From contig OZ218950.1 in the NCBI GenBank assembly GCA_965112735.1, forward strand, positions 1,984,001 to 2,048,000: a stretch of 64,000 nucleotides of DNA, in the 5' to 3' direction. Of the stretch, positions 38,392 to 57,500 are shown piece after piece (the first letter of the stretch is position 1; each line of letters begins with the position of its first letter). Under the pieces are notes generated by a model. It did no database searches. It saw nothing but the letters and a program-made list of their open reading frames with translations, and had not been told where the DNA came from. The stretch comes from Phaeosaccion multiseriatum. Its lineage: Eukaryota; Ochrophyta, other classes. The position numbers were made by a program, and so were the translations under genes.

Positions 38392-39483
38392 TGTAGTGTG
38401 TAACTGTAGATTATCCGAAGACGGTTATCCGACGACCAGAATGTAAGGTCGGAGGGCCACGCAAGTATCTGTTGGCGGGCGGGCTTGGGCGAACTGGGCT
38501 TGTGGGCCTAAGTAATATAAGATTCACATAGACTCTAACTGCCTGGGCTTCAGGCTAACTCTTAGGAGTGAAGTGAACTAGAACTACTTTTGGGTACTAC
38601 CTGATGTCGGGACCCAAAGCGTTGTAAATCGCATCCTCGCCAAGGAGAGCATGTAAAGAGTACCAAATCGGCGCATGGTCATGAGGTATAGCCTCGCGTT
38701 GTATCTGGTCCATATCTATCGTCATACCCTCTCTTCCCCCTCGATCGAGGGTCAGGATGACGACGAAAAGGGGCCCTTCACACTTGAAAATTCTCTCCCT
38801 CGCTCTGTAGCTCCTGAAAGGACACTTCGAGCTGCCCAGCACTCAGCAGACTATGTATCCCTCAAGTCTTCTCAAGGGTTTCATATCTCGTGGTCTGCTG
38901 GTCGCACACGCTCCTCCCTCTCCTCACCATTTTTGAGGTGAAAACTGCTGCCATAAGTGTTTCCATCTCGCCTCACCCCTTCTGCTCCACAGCACCTGCA
39001 ATCGCACTCTTAGCTGCTCAACGTCGACTTCCATATGTAGGTCGCAGTCTGCTCAAAGCCATTCCTCCCTCATGGGCTCTTGCTCGCACACGCTCTTCCC
39101 CCACTCCCCCCTTGTTTGAGCCCAAATTCCCGCCAAAGCAACGGACATTTCAGCTCCACATGTTAGCCCACTATCTCCTAAGATCGCGCTCCCAGCTTCA
39201 CATCGGCTATTTGACTACATAATCCGTATTCAGCCCGAAGATTATCACCTCTTGTTTGAGCTACGCCTCTCTCTTTCTCCCTTGTTCAGGGGCCAAGATC
39301 TCGTCAACATAGCAGCACATTTCACCTCCTAAATCGCTCTATACAGACGCAACAATCAGACTTTAGGCTGCTCAACATCTATAATACTGTCTTTGCCTCA
39401 GATCTCCCGAAGCGCTTCGCCTGTGGTGCTCGGTAGCGTGCGTAATACCTCTTTTCCTATAGTAGACATACTACAATACTACA
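38392..39483 (+). mobile_element. Candidate 3' LTR
   Basis: Downstream of the last chromodomain piece, the segment begins TGTAGT and ends ACTACA, a 6-base terminal inverted repeat of the TG...CA form used by LTRs, about 1.09 kb. It is preceded by G/purine-rich sequence (about 38345-38390) and contains a TATA-like taatataa at about 38513. It has no gene. The ACTACA end is doubled (39470 and 39478), so the exact end is unsure. No matching 5' copy is visible in the window. Confidence 0.35.
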
Positions 39484-39635
39484 ATAGACACACAAGGGTT
39501 CTTCGCCTTTGATGACATAATATTCTCCCCTCTTGATATCGATATCCCCTCCTGTTCTCGCTGTTCTCTTTCAAAGAAATCCACATTCCCGGCAAAACAA
39601 ACAAACAAACAAACACACACACAACACACAAGGCC

Positions 39636-41979
<2,344 letters not shown>

Positions 41980-42220
41980 GGAGCCAAACAGGTGGAGGAG
42001 TTAAGTTTGGCTTCTTCCAACGCAGCAGCAGCAGCAGAGGGTAGCAAGTAAGCGGCTCGAGTGGAGTAGGAGTATGTGGTTATTTCTGTCTTACGCTCGC
42101 TTCGTATCTTGTTTTGTCTGCTGCCACACCGCTTCTAGACTGTGCATAAGGATATATATATATATAATATATATAATTTATATACATACATCATGAAGAG
42201 AAAACATGTCATCAAATCCA

Positions 42221-46265
<4,045 letters not shown>

Positions 46266-46492
46266 CTTGAGCTCGGAATTATTATTCGTGTTCACCCAAC
46301 ACAGAGCTCCCGCCTGTCCGGAGAGGCAGAGGGAGAGGGATAATCGAAGAGAGATAGGATCGGACAAAATCAGAATCAAAATCAACGGCCGAGATGGCAG
46401 TCGACGGCCTGGCGGATCGAAATCCGTTGAGTGCCGGTTTTCCATATTCCTTCCTTTGCCAGACCTTTTACCGACAAAGACTGACGTGCAAC
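46266..46492. promoter_or_regulatory. Divergent promoter region, EF-hand protein / Cys-rich protein
   Basis: 227 bases between opposite start codons must hold two promoters. No specific element was identified. Confidence 0.45.
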
Positions 46493-47899
46493 ATGGTTCG
46501 GCTCCAGCTCGTGCTTCTTGTTACGGTGGTGGTGAGCGTGCTGCTCGGGCAGACGGGGCAACAAGCTCTGGCGCAAGAGGGTGGAGGAGAACAGGGAGGC
46601 GATGTCCTTCATAACGAGACGGAGGAGATGAGCCAGGATGCGCAGGACGCGGCGCTGGCCAAGGAGGCTGCCCTTCTCCAGGAAGCACAGCTGGCCATCC
46701 AGGCAGAGCAGGAGGCCTTGAAGCAGCAGCGGGAAGCCGAGCGAGTGGCGACAGAGCAGAGGGAGGCGGAGGAGAAGAAGGCGGCCGAGGCCGCTGCTGC
46801 TGCCGCCGCTGCTGCGGCGGCGGAAGCTGCGGAGAGGGAGGCAGCTTCTATCCGTGCCGCCGCAGAGATGGAGGCAGCTGCCGTCCGCGCAGCACAGGAG
46901 AAGAAGGACCAAGAGGAAAAGAAGAAGAAGGAGGAGGAGGTGGAGGTGGAGGAGGTTGGGGATGCAGAGGTGGAGATTGCTGCCCAGGAGCAGGCCACGG
47001 AGCAGGAGCCGGAGCCGAAGGTGGCCCCCCAGGGCAGCAAGGAGGAGTGCCAAATCCTCTGCGACTCGATGGAGTTGCTCGCCGAGCATGCGTGCCGGAA
47101 GGAGGTGGCCTCCCTGCCCCGCCCCAAGCTGGGCCGGGTGTGCAAGGATGCTGTACTCAAGGCCAAGGAGGTGTGCCCAACCTTGTGCATGGAAGTCGCG
47201 TCGGGAGGTGAGAAGGTCTCTGACCTGGACGATCTGGCGGGCGGTCTGAGTCACGAGCACTGCCAGACGTACTCTTCCGCGCGCCCCTACCCGGCGATGT
47301 TCAACTCCTGCAAGGCTGGCTACGAACACGGCTTGCTGCAGGTCATCGCCAGCCTGCAGACTGAAGACGGAAAGCCGAAGGTGGGCGCATCTGGCAAGGT
47401 GAGAGGGGCGGTGAGCACCGCCTAAGCCCTCCATCCCGCAGCACGTAGCAGCAGCAGCAGCAGCAGGAGAGCAGCGAGGAAGGCAGCAGCGGTAGCAACC
47501 GGTGGGACCGTCAAAGTCTTTCCGCTGGTGCTTTTGCTGCTGCTACTGCTGGTGCTGCTGCTGCTGCTGTCCTGTCTATTCTCTGCGCGACTCTCTCGAG
47601 TAAGTATACCACAGGAGCAGGGAGGGAGGAGAGAAAGGGGTGGGTGCGATTTATCGATTCAGCCGGGCATAAAGCTGTATCTGTGTTCGCGTTGTGGCTA
47701 CCTGCCGCAGCCGGGCAGGGAGGGGTATTACTCTTTCGGTGCATATATGTGTGTGTGTGTGTTTATGACGTCCCCCCAAAATCTCCGTGCTCTTCTACAA
47801 ATTGGCAATTGCTGAGTGTGCTGGACATCCATCTTACTTTGCCCCCCCCCCCCCGCCGCCAATCCTCCACTTCCCGCAGACGACAGCCTTGGGTGCTGA
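46493..47899 (+). CDS. Secreted or single-pass Cys-rich protein with Ala/Glu coiled coil
   Basis: The first exon 46493-47398 (302 codons) starts with signal peptide MVRLQLVLLVTVVVSVLLGQ. A long Ala/Glu/Gln/Lys coiled coil follows (about residues 45-175), then a conserved-looking Cys-rich domain (ECQILCDSM, ACRKEV, GRVCKDAVL, VCPTLCM, HEHCQTYS, SCKAGYE). It ends at a GTGAGA donor after GASGK. The preferred continuation is 47449-47599, giving Gln/Ser-rich sequence and then a hydrophobic Ala-rich helix (SAGAFAAATAGAAAAAVLS), joined to 47880-47899 for a short tail. That model is a 359-residue type I membrane protein. The alternative, direct splicing to 47880, gives a soluble C-terminus ending at 48086. 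A read-through stop at 47425 is also possible. Function unknown. Confidence 0.65.
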
Positions 47900-48253
47900 A
47901 TCGATCAGAGGGGCACTGCAAACCCAACGAAGAGTGGCCGGAGGCGACGACGGCCGATTAGCAGCCTTGGACTATCCATTTGAGCGTCACGGGTATGCCC
48001 AGCAACGGGTGCGGCAAGCGAAGGAACGAGCGGCCACTGGACACACGTTGGAGAGGGGCCCTGGTTGTGATGAGTGCGGGAGCTAATCTTGTGTAGGCAG
48101 GAAGGAAGTACTAGGCCCTGGGATTGATCAGCCAGTCAGTCGGTCAGTCAGTCAGGTCAGTCAGTCACAGCTGACAATTGTCTGGGACAGGGGTGGGCGG
48201 TACGTATCGCCGTCCGACTCCGTATTGTATGTGTGTGTATTATAAATATCCCT
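47900..48253. other. Intergenic or alternative 3' exon region
   Basis: Holds the alternative last exon of the Cys-rich protein (open to 48086) and a CAGT repeat at about 48130-48170. Nothing else is recognised. Confidence 0.4.
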
Positions 48254-48622
48254 TTATCCCTCAATACCACAAATGACAAATGATACATACATGAAGAACC
48301 ATTTTCCATGCTTTGGGAAATCGGCTGTCCGGCACGGGCCTCCCCTGATCGGAGCCATTTGAGTATTGCACTGATTGGATGAGTACAGAAGCGTATCCCA
48401 GCGGTAGAGGTGGGTGGCATTGGTGTGAAGGAGCTGCAGTACCCCACGGTGGCCCTCTCCAGGAGTGTCGATGGCCCGAGACCTCCACTCTCCGATACCT
48501 TCATCTTCCAGCAAGGCTCTTGGTGCGAGGAGGACTGGGCAGCAGGTGTAATCCACCACGGGAAGATCGTTGCCAGCTGAAGCTGCCGCGAAAGCGAGCG
48601 CTTCCTTCCTCGGGTATACCAT
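48254..48622 (-). CDS. Hypothetical open frame
   Basis: A 122-codon frame (MVYPRKEALAFAAASAGND ...) has normal-looking amino-acid composition but no recognised motif, no signal peptide and no clear splice partner. It could be a fragment of a gene or chance. It lies between two converging genes. Confidence 0.22.
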   Translation of the reverse strand: MVYPRKEALAFAAASAGNDLPVVDYTCCPVLLAPRALLEDEGIGEWRSRAIDTPGEGHRGVLQLLHTNATHLYRWDTLLYSSNQCNTQMAPIRGGPCRTADFPKHGKWFFMYVSFVICGIEG

Positions 48623-48989
48623 CTCGAGATTCCCTCTACACCCAGGGTATCCTGCATATTATACCCACTAAGGCGTTATACGCACAAAGGCGCCTCGCTC
48701 CCATCCCTGGCCCCCCTCAGCACCGTTACTTATCTTGCTAACACGCTGCGCTTCCCTCCCTCCCTTACTTGTCGCCCTCACTCACTCTCCCCGCCTCTGT
48801 CGCGCCATGTGCTGCCGAACCTTGTAGACGCGAAGCACGGTACTCTAAAGAGTAGATAGGGCAGTTGTGTTGTATGCTCGCTTCGCTGCTCTGGCAAGGT
48901 ACAGTCGAGAGAGGGGCACCTTCCTCCCTTCACAACTGCCTGCCCCTCTCTTTTTAGTACTTTCAGGTTCGTGGACGGGTATATATATT
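48623..48989. other. Intergenic spacer with a small hairpin
   Basis: No gene. An 11-base perfect inverted repeat (48908-48918 with 48941-48951) is followed by a T5 run at 48952-48956. Confidence 0.45.
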
Positions 48990-49147
48990 GGAGGAGGGTG
49001 GTCGTGGACCGAATGGCTCGCTCCCGCCGAGGCCGTTCACCTTCTCTTTGCTCATAGCTCTCCTTTACGCACAAGGGAGCTATGAGCAAATAGAAGGTGA
49101 CAGACCTCGGTGGAAGCGAGCCGTTCGGTCCACGACCACCCTCCTCC
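48990..49147. repeat. Near-perfect 71-bp foldback hairpin
   Basis: Left arm 48990-49060 and right arm 49077-49147 are inverted copies with about 63 of 71 positions matching, separated by a loop of about 16 bases. The arms begin ggaggagggtggtcgtgg and meet at tttgctcatagctc. It could be a MITE-like foldback element, or the precursor of a small RNA if transcribed. It lies about 180 bases beyond the stop of the CSC1-like gene. Confidence 0.85.
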
Positions 49148-49327
49148 ACCCGTGCGAGTCCAGTCGAGGGGTGAGCGCGTACGCTGAGAGAGACGTGCAG
49201 CTTCACAGCCGCCGCCTCGGCCAGCGACATGCGAGAGGGAGAAGTACTGGTGTCCCTATTCACAGATTCAAATAGATGACCACCAAGCAAGGGGCCCCCT
49301 CCTTCTCATAGACCACTTCCTCGGGGC

Positions 49328-49373
49328 TCAGTCGTTGAGAGTGCCGTAGCGGTGTCGTACCCCCCTGTGCCAC

Positions 49374-49406
<33 letters not shown>

Positions 49407-51038
49407 CCTCCTCCTGCGCCCCCTTCCCTCGACAACAAGGGAGTCAATAGACTGCCCTCCCCTGGAGAAACCACCACCTCCTCCTCCTCCTCCTCCTCCT
49501 CCTCCTCCTCCTCCTCGCCCTCCCCCCCCCCCTCCTCCTCTTCCTCCTGCCTCCCAGCCGCGTTGGCGCTGCTGGACGTGTACTCTTCTCCTCCATTCAA
49601 GGTGCCCTTGCTCGATGCGGCCTGTGCCCGGTACGGCTCAGGTACGACTCGCGAGGGAGCCGTCAATGCTGGTTGTGCATAGCAGTCTTCCCGGAAGGCG
49701 GTGCTGGGGTTAAGTGCCCACGTCTGCTGTGTGTGCGCATGTGGGGACGGATGGGCAGGGTAGTGAAGGAGGAGGCACTGTGGCAGTCAGAGGGAGAGAG
49801 GGAGTGACGAGAAGTCAAGTGAAGGATGAGTTGAGTGGGAGAGGGATACATACTATGCGATCAGCCCCAAGACTGGTCCAGCCAACTCACTCACTCACTC
49901 ACTCACTCACTCACTCACTCACCCACTCACTCACTCACCCACTCACTCACCCACTCACTCACTCACTTTCTCACTCACTCACTCACTCACCTCAGAATCG
50001 CTGTCCTCCCGGAAGCCGTCGGCAGCAGTCGCGTCCAAGTTGGCGCGTTGGTGTTTCAGCGCAGCGTCGTTCTTATCATCTTGTTGCCGAGCTCGCTCCA
50101 GCGACAGACAGCGAGTGGCCTTGTCGTACTTGTACTTGCTGAAAGGATGAAAGGAAGAGTGAGGGGTGTGGGTGAGGGTGGTGGCGAGGTTGAGGGTGAG
50201 GGTGAGGGTGAGGGAGGGGGTGAGGCTGAGGATGAGGTTGAGGGTGAGGGTGGTCACACTTCACACCACTGGGGTGGGTATTCTTCATTGACTCGTCATA
50301 GATTGTTGCACAAAGCATCACATATCACATTACTCGGGCAGAGTAAAGCAGAGTAGAGCAGAGGAGAGGATGGCAGAGTAGAGGAGAGCAGAGCGAAGAG
50401 TAGAGCAGAGTAGAGCAGAGTAGAGTAGAGCAGAGTTAAGAGTAGAGCAGAGTAGAGGAGAGGCGAGTAGAGGACAGCAGAGGAGAGCAGAGGAGAGCAG
50501 AGGAGAGGAGAGGGGAGCAGAGAAGAGTGTGGGTGCTGTGATGCTCACACGGACCAACGTGCTTGCTTCTTATCCCCAGTTCAAAGCATCCCAACACAAA
50601 TGGAGAACCTGACATCCCCTCTGACGTAACTCTGACGGTTTCGTCTCAATGAAACAAAACCTTCTCTACTCACCTTTTGTTGTAGAACCAAAGCACCACC
50701 AGGGGTAGAGGAATCATCACAGGGCTCTGACGGAAGCCCCCCCTGAGGCTCACGTAGCCTGGGCAGAGAAGAGAGAGGGGCAGAGAAGAGAGAGGGGCAG
50801 AGGGGAGGGGGGAGAGAGGGAAGAAGGGTGAGGGGGGAGAGGGAGAGGGGCAGAGAGCAGAGGGGAGGGGGAGAGAGAGAGAGAGAGAGAGAGGCAGAGA
50901 GCAGAGGGGAGGGGGAGAGAGAGAGAGAGGGAGAGGGGCAGAGAGCAGAGGGGAGGGGGAGAGAGAGAGAGAGCCGGAGCGGGGAGAGAGAGAGAGAGGG
51001 AGAGGGGCAGAGAGCAGAGGGGAGCGGGGAGACAGGGA

Positions 51039-51087
<49 letters not shown>

Positions 51088-51628
51088 AAGGGGAGAGGGA
51101 GAGGGGCAGAGAGCAGAGGAGAGAGTGTAGAGGGTTGAGAGAGGAAGGAGGTCAAAAGATAACAGCCGAGGGAAGAGGATGGGACTCCCGGAGATGCAAG
51201 GGGCAGCGACAAAAACAAAAGAGAAAAGAAGAGAAAATAAACAGCAGGCGCACACAGAGAAGAGGCTAGCGGGGTGGAAAGGTGGAGAGAGACCGACAGA
51301 GAGAGGGAGAAAGTGATAGACAGGAAGAGAGATAGAGAGATAGAGTGAGAGAGAGAGAGAGAAAGAGAGAGAGAGATAGAGTGAGAGAGAGAGATAGAAA
51401 GAGAGAGAGAGAGTGAGAGAGAGTGAGAGAGATAGAGAGAGAGATAGAGAGAAAGAAAGACAGTAAGAGGGAGCGAGACTCACTCATCATCACAGAGCCC
51501 CTCTTCTCGTGTTATCGTCCTTTGTCTCTCTCCACCCCTCTCCCTCTCCCTCTCTCTCTCCTCCTCTCTCCCTCTCTCTCCCTCTCTCTCCCTCTCCCTC
51601 TCCCTCTGTCCCCTCCTCCCTCTCTCTC

Positions 51629-51661
<33 letters not shown>

Positions 51662-52835
51662 CTGCAACTGTGACTTGTGCGAGCACGAGGCCCACCAACA
51701 CGCAGTTGAACACAGGGTAGAACAGTACCCCGCCAGACTCGTAGTCCGGCATATACACATAGAGCACCTGGGGAAGGGAGGGGAGGAGAGGAGAGGGGAG
51801 GGGAGGGGAGGGGAGGGGAGGGGAGGGGAGGGGAGGGGAGGGGAGGGGAGAGAGGGGATGGGATGGGAGGGGATGAGAGGGGAAGGGAGGGGAGGGGAGG
51901 GGGGAGGAGGGGAGGGGAGGGGAGGGGAGGGGAGGGGAGGGGAGGGGAGGGGAGGGGAGGGGAGAGGAGGAGAGGGGAGGGGAGGGGAGGGATGGGAGAG
52001 GAGAGGAAGGGGTAGGGTAGGGTAAGGGAGGAGAGAGGAGAGAAGGGGTGAAAGTGAGGAAGAGAAACGCTGGAGGAGAGCAGCGGGCTAGCGCTCCAGC
52101 AGAGTCGAGAGGGCGCATCCGCAAAACAACCTCATAGACAGAAGAGGGGGTTGTGACAGGTTTCCGATACGTTACGTTACGCTACGTTACGGTTCTGTCA
52201 AAGGCTGACCTGGAACTTGTAAACGAGGAGAGCGAACGCGAAGTAGGCCGCTCCCACGGGCAACATGAAGGGGCTGATGACGGCGTAGAGCAGGCATACG
52301 ACGAGCACGAGCAGCAGCGTGGGGTACGTCCAGCCATACATGAGATGGGGAGGGGCTAATGCTCCCTGTTCAAGAGGAGGAGGAGGAGGAGGAGGAGGAG
52401 GAGGAGGAGGAGGAGGAGGAGGAGGAGGAGGAGGGGGAGGGGGGCGGAGGTGGTGGTGGGGACAGGGACAACAGTGAGGGGGGGTATAGAGCTGTTGAGT
52501 GGCGGGCTGTGATGACCCCACGGGGGGGGGGGGGGGGGTAGAATGAGGTCTGTGAATGGGATACAATGCTTAGGGCAGGGGAAAGAGGAAGCACACACAC
52601 ACCCCTCTAGAGTACTTACCCTTGCTGAAGTACCTCTGCGCTGCCTCTGCGCCTTCCTTGCCTTACTGGCGCACTTTTGACTCCACATGACTCGCAAGAG
52701 AGGCACCACACGAGAGAGCTCCATGGGGAGGCCTGCCAACGTTTGGACCAGCACGAGATTGACAAAGTACCTGCAAGAGTTTGTCACACACCATGTGTGT
52801 ATGTATGTATGTATGTATGTGTGTATGTATGTATA

Positions 52836-52866
<31 letters not shown>

Positions 52867-53088
52867 GTGTGTATGTACGTACGTGTATGTATGTATGTAT
52901 GTATGTATGTATGTATGTGTGCATGTATGTGTATGTATGTATGTATGTATGTACGTATGTAGGTACGTATGTGTGTATGTATGTATATACAGACATGCAG
53001 AGCAGGACAGGGGTAGTAGCAGGACGGGGCAGTAATGAGCGAAAAAGACAGATAGAGACATGAGGGTAGATAGATTGATGGATAGACA

Positions 53089-53169
<81 letters not shown>

Positions 53170-54472
53170 CTAGTGGGTGAAGGAAAGGTCCTTGAGCACA
53201 CCCTCTCCACGCCCCCTCTGCGCGGCGGCACGGAGTCTGAGGACGCATGCACACACACACACACACTCACACACACGCACACACACGCACACACGCACGC
53301 ACACACACACGCAGACACGCACGCACACACGCACGAACGCACGCACTACGTACTCACACTGCGACGGAGGGAAAACTCTTGCCTAAGATTCTGAATATTT
53401 CCGACGGCTGCTCCACGATATCCTGCAGTCGCCCGCGGGAGGAGAAGGAGGAGAAAGGGGGAGGAGGAGGAGGAGGAGGAGGAAGAGGAGGAGGAGGAGG
53501 AGGAGGAGGAGGAGGAGGAGGAGGAGGAGGAGGAGGAGGAGGAGGAGGAAGAGGAGGAGGAGGAGGAGGAGGAGGAAGGGGGGAGAAGGAGGAGGAGGAG
53601 GAAGAGGAGGAGGAGGAGGAGGAGGAGGAGGAGGAGGAGGAGGAGGTGGGGTCTCATCAACCAACTGCTCTACTCTATGGATGTAGCGGTGTGCGCCTCT
53701 ACCCAGGCTCTCTCGCACACAGGGCTCTCTTGCTATACGCACGCACACACACACACGCACACACTCACACACACACTCACATACACACGCACAAACACGC
53801 ACACACACATACACACACACACACATACACACACACACATACACACACACACATACACACACCTGCAGCGCCTCGAAGACGGAGCCTGCGGTAACGGTAA
53901 TGTATATATTGGCCATCTGGTAGTAGAAGAAGCGCGTCAAGACCTCTGCTTGCACCTCGGGGGCCGTCTTGCAGCCCTCGTACGTCTGAGCCACGAACTG
54001 AACAGGAAGGGAAAGTGCGGCAGTTGGTGATACAGTAGATTTAAATGACATCATAGCAGGTGGGAGGGAGGAGAGGGGAGGGGAGGGGAGGGGAGGGGAG
54101 GGGAGGGGAGGGGAGGGGAGGGGAGGGGAGGGGAGGGGAGGGGAGCAGGATCAGTACACCTCCCTGGCCCTCCTCAGAGGTCCTTCCGGACAGGTCCATA
54201 AATGGCGACGACCGACTTTACACTACCTGAATGAAGTACGGCAACACCTGCATGAGGCCCAGCAAGGCCAGCACAGGGAGGTAGCCGGACAAGAGCGAGT
54301 ACCAGAGACTGTTGGGGTCGAGGCGAGTGAGGAAGGGCAGCACCTTGCTCAACTCATCGATACTTGCAGCGGCTTGAATGAAAGCCACGGGGATGGTCCA
54401 GAAGATTGCTCCCAGAGAGAGGAGGAGGGTGGTCACAGACGCCCGCAGACGAATTTGACCCTGCAGTCATTA

Positions 54473-54513
<41 letters not shown>

Positions 54514-57500
54514 CAAGAGAGAGGGGAGGTGAGGGTTGCGAGAGCGGAAGGGGAAGTAGTTCGACACTCAGTTAGGGCACGTACGCGGGACAGAAGAGAA
54601 AGAGAGTAAGAGTCATTTGGCGATTCTGCATCAGATCCGGTGTGGTGGGCCACGCGCATGTTCTCTTCCTCCTCGCCAACCCTCCCCTCCTCTCTCTTGC
54701 TCTCCCCGCCCGTCTCCTCCTTTCCTCTGCTCTCTCCGCCCCTCTCCTCAGCTACCCTCCCCCTCCCCCTCCCTAGCTTCCCCTCCTGACTCCCCTCTCC
54801 CTCTCCCTTCCCCTCCTCTCACCAACGGAATGGAGACATTTCTCCATAGGACCGCACTCTCATCCGGCGCTGAGGAGCACACGAGCTTGTCGGGCTGACT
54901 CGTCAACAACATTTGAGATGCAGAGGCCCGGGCGGACAGCGAGGTGAAACTCACAAAGCCCGTCCCGCTCATGCGCTGCCCCAGCGTCAGATAGAGCATG
55001 CTCTGTGTAGCGCTCCGCGCACCCTTGAAAAAGGCGTCTGCTCCGACATAGGACAGTGCCGTGCGTACCCCTGCTGCTGCTCCTCCTTCTTCTTCTGCTC
55101 CTCCTCCTCCTCCTCCTCTTTCTCCTCCTCCTCCTCCTCCTCCTCCTCCTCCTCCCACCCCCCCCTCCTCCTTCTCCTCCTCCTAGTCCATGCCGCAAGC
55201 CTCCCTCCTCTATGTGGTCCTCCTCCCAGTCCGAGCCCATCGCTGCCATGTCTGCTGCACCATCTCCTGCTACTGTATCACCAACTGCTGCTGCTGTACC
55301 ACCAGCTGCTGTATCGCGAACTGCTGAGGTATTTCGGCCGTTCCAACGCTCGGGGTAGAGTCCACTGTCGGGCTTTGACTTTGGCTGTGGCCCGTTGCCT
55401 CCCTCCACCGGAGCGATCTGCCCAAAGTTGATTTTGGCCAGCAACACATCGGCTGTGGTGGCCACGGAGCGACGCAGCCTGACAGAGCAAGAAAGAAGAA
55501 ACGGCCCGCCGCAAGGCAAAGACAAAGACAGAACAGAAAGAGAGAAACACGACGAAACGAGAAGGAACAAGTGTCAGGAGTGGGAATAGAAAGGACAAGA
55601 GGGAACGACTTGACTTGCGGTGTCTTATCTCCCTCAAGACGTCCGTTCTTGCTGATTATTGGGTACGCGCACGTATGCTTACGTACGTGGCGAAGAGCTC
55701 GTCGTCCAGCCTGTCGAGCTTGAGAGCCGCCTGCTTGCACGCCGCTTGCTCCTGCTCCACCTGTGTGTTTAGTTCCGCCAGTTGTTTCTCCAGAGAGGCG
55801 ATCTTATCTACTGGGGCAAGGAGATAGAGAGAGAGAGCGCGCCAGAGAGAGGGAGAGAGAGGAGGAGAGAACGAGAAAGAGACGGATAGAAAGACAGATA
55901 CATATATAGACACATAGATATTTAGACAGATAGACAGATAGATAGAGAGATAGAGAAAGAGAGAGGGAGAGAGCTAAGTGAGGGAGAGGAACACTCGAGT
56001 AAATGAGAGATGGATAGGCGAAGTGGCGACGAAAAGAGCCCACGCCATCATGCGCCCTCGACAACGTCCATGTTGAAAGGAGGACTCAAGCAAGAAAAGC
56101 AACAACAGGGGGAGATCAACGTTACACAGATGGATGGATGGATGGATGGATGGATGGATGGAGATCCAATTGGTGTGCTGAACAGAAGGCTCAAAAATCC
56201 TTTCTTCTGTGCCCCTGACCACCACCCCACCCCCCCCTCCCCCTCCACGGTGCTTCAAGTGCTCCCTCCTACACGCACCTTTGCCGGTGCCGCCGCATCC
56301 CAGGCAGTCGAATCTGCAGAGGAGGTCTCTATGTCTGTGGGACCGTCGCTTGGCTCGCGGAGAGGAACCCGCCAGCGCCGCTGCCGACCCCAGCTCCAGC
56401 CCCTGCCCTTGCCCCTGTCCCTGTCCTTGTCGATGTCCTCGGCCCACCTCCAGGTCAATTGCCTTCTCCAGCTTCCTCAGCACGCTCTCCCTCTTGGCAA
56501 CGAGCCCCTCCAAGGAGGTGAGATCAAGGCACACGCAGGCAGAGTGTACCTCACCGGGGAACAGGGATTCAAAGTAGGACCGGAGGGCGACGTTGCTGCC
56601 AGTTGGGGGAGTGGGGATGGGGGGTGTGGATGGGGTGGGGGAGTGAGGGGAGGGAGGGAGGAGAGTGCATGAGAGTGAGGCTGGGGCTGGGGGGATGAGC
56701 AGGCACACACACACACACAAACGCACACGCGCACACACACGCACACACACTCGCACATACACTCGCACGCACGCACACACGCACGCGCACACACACACAT
56801 ACACACACCTCGTGAGCTCCTTGGGCAGTCTCTGCACCATGATAGAGTATCGAGCCTGAGGTCTGAAGAAGTCTGCGTCCCCCTCACTCAGGAAGTCCTC
56901 TCGGACCTGAGCGAAGATTTTCTGCTCCTTGTCGAGGAGATAGAGTGCGTGCAGAGTGAAGAGGTAGGCGAACACCACTGCGGCCCACAGGAGGTCGCTA
57001 CCCTGCCGTACGTTGGCGAGAGTGATACGGTAAAAGCCAGACAGTCCTGCGGGCCACAGATCAGCAGACGGGAGTGGGCACACAACAAAGACAACACGCA
57101 CACGGGCGTGATTTAAGAATTCAAGGTACTCAGTGGGCGGCCTCTCTCGGCCTACCTTCCTTCGCCCTATCTCTTCTACCCTCCCCCTCTCTCTACCTTC
57201 GCCACCTCCACAGTTGCTTGCCCCTCCCTCTCTCTTCTATCTTCCTTCTACAGTCCCTTCTGTGGGGTTGAGGAGGTAGACGCTACCTGCGTGGCCGGTG
57301 CTGTACAGGGGAGCGAGCACGAGGAGTCCGAAGAAAGAGCCGAAGAGACAGATCCGGAGACACAGCTTGCAGAAACGCAGAAGGACGTAGGCGTCTACGC
57401 CTGCGAGCCAAAGAATATACAGAGGGTTGGGAGAGAAGCACGAGCCGTGAGATATCATAGACTGTGGAGGGAAACTGATCTTGTGATCTTGTACCGAGGG

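Noticed and set aside
53247-53894. Poly-Gly and poly-Glu proteins
   Set aside because: GGA and CA microsatellites within introns of the channel gene.
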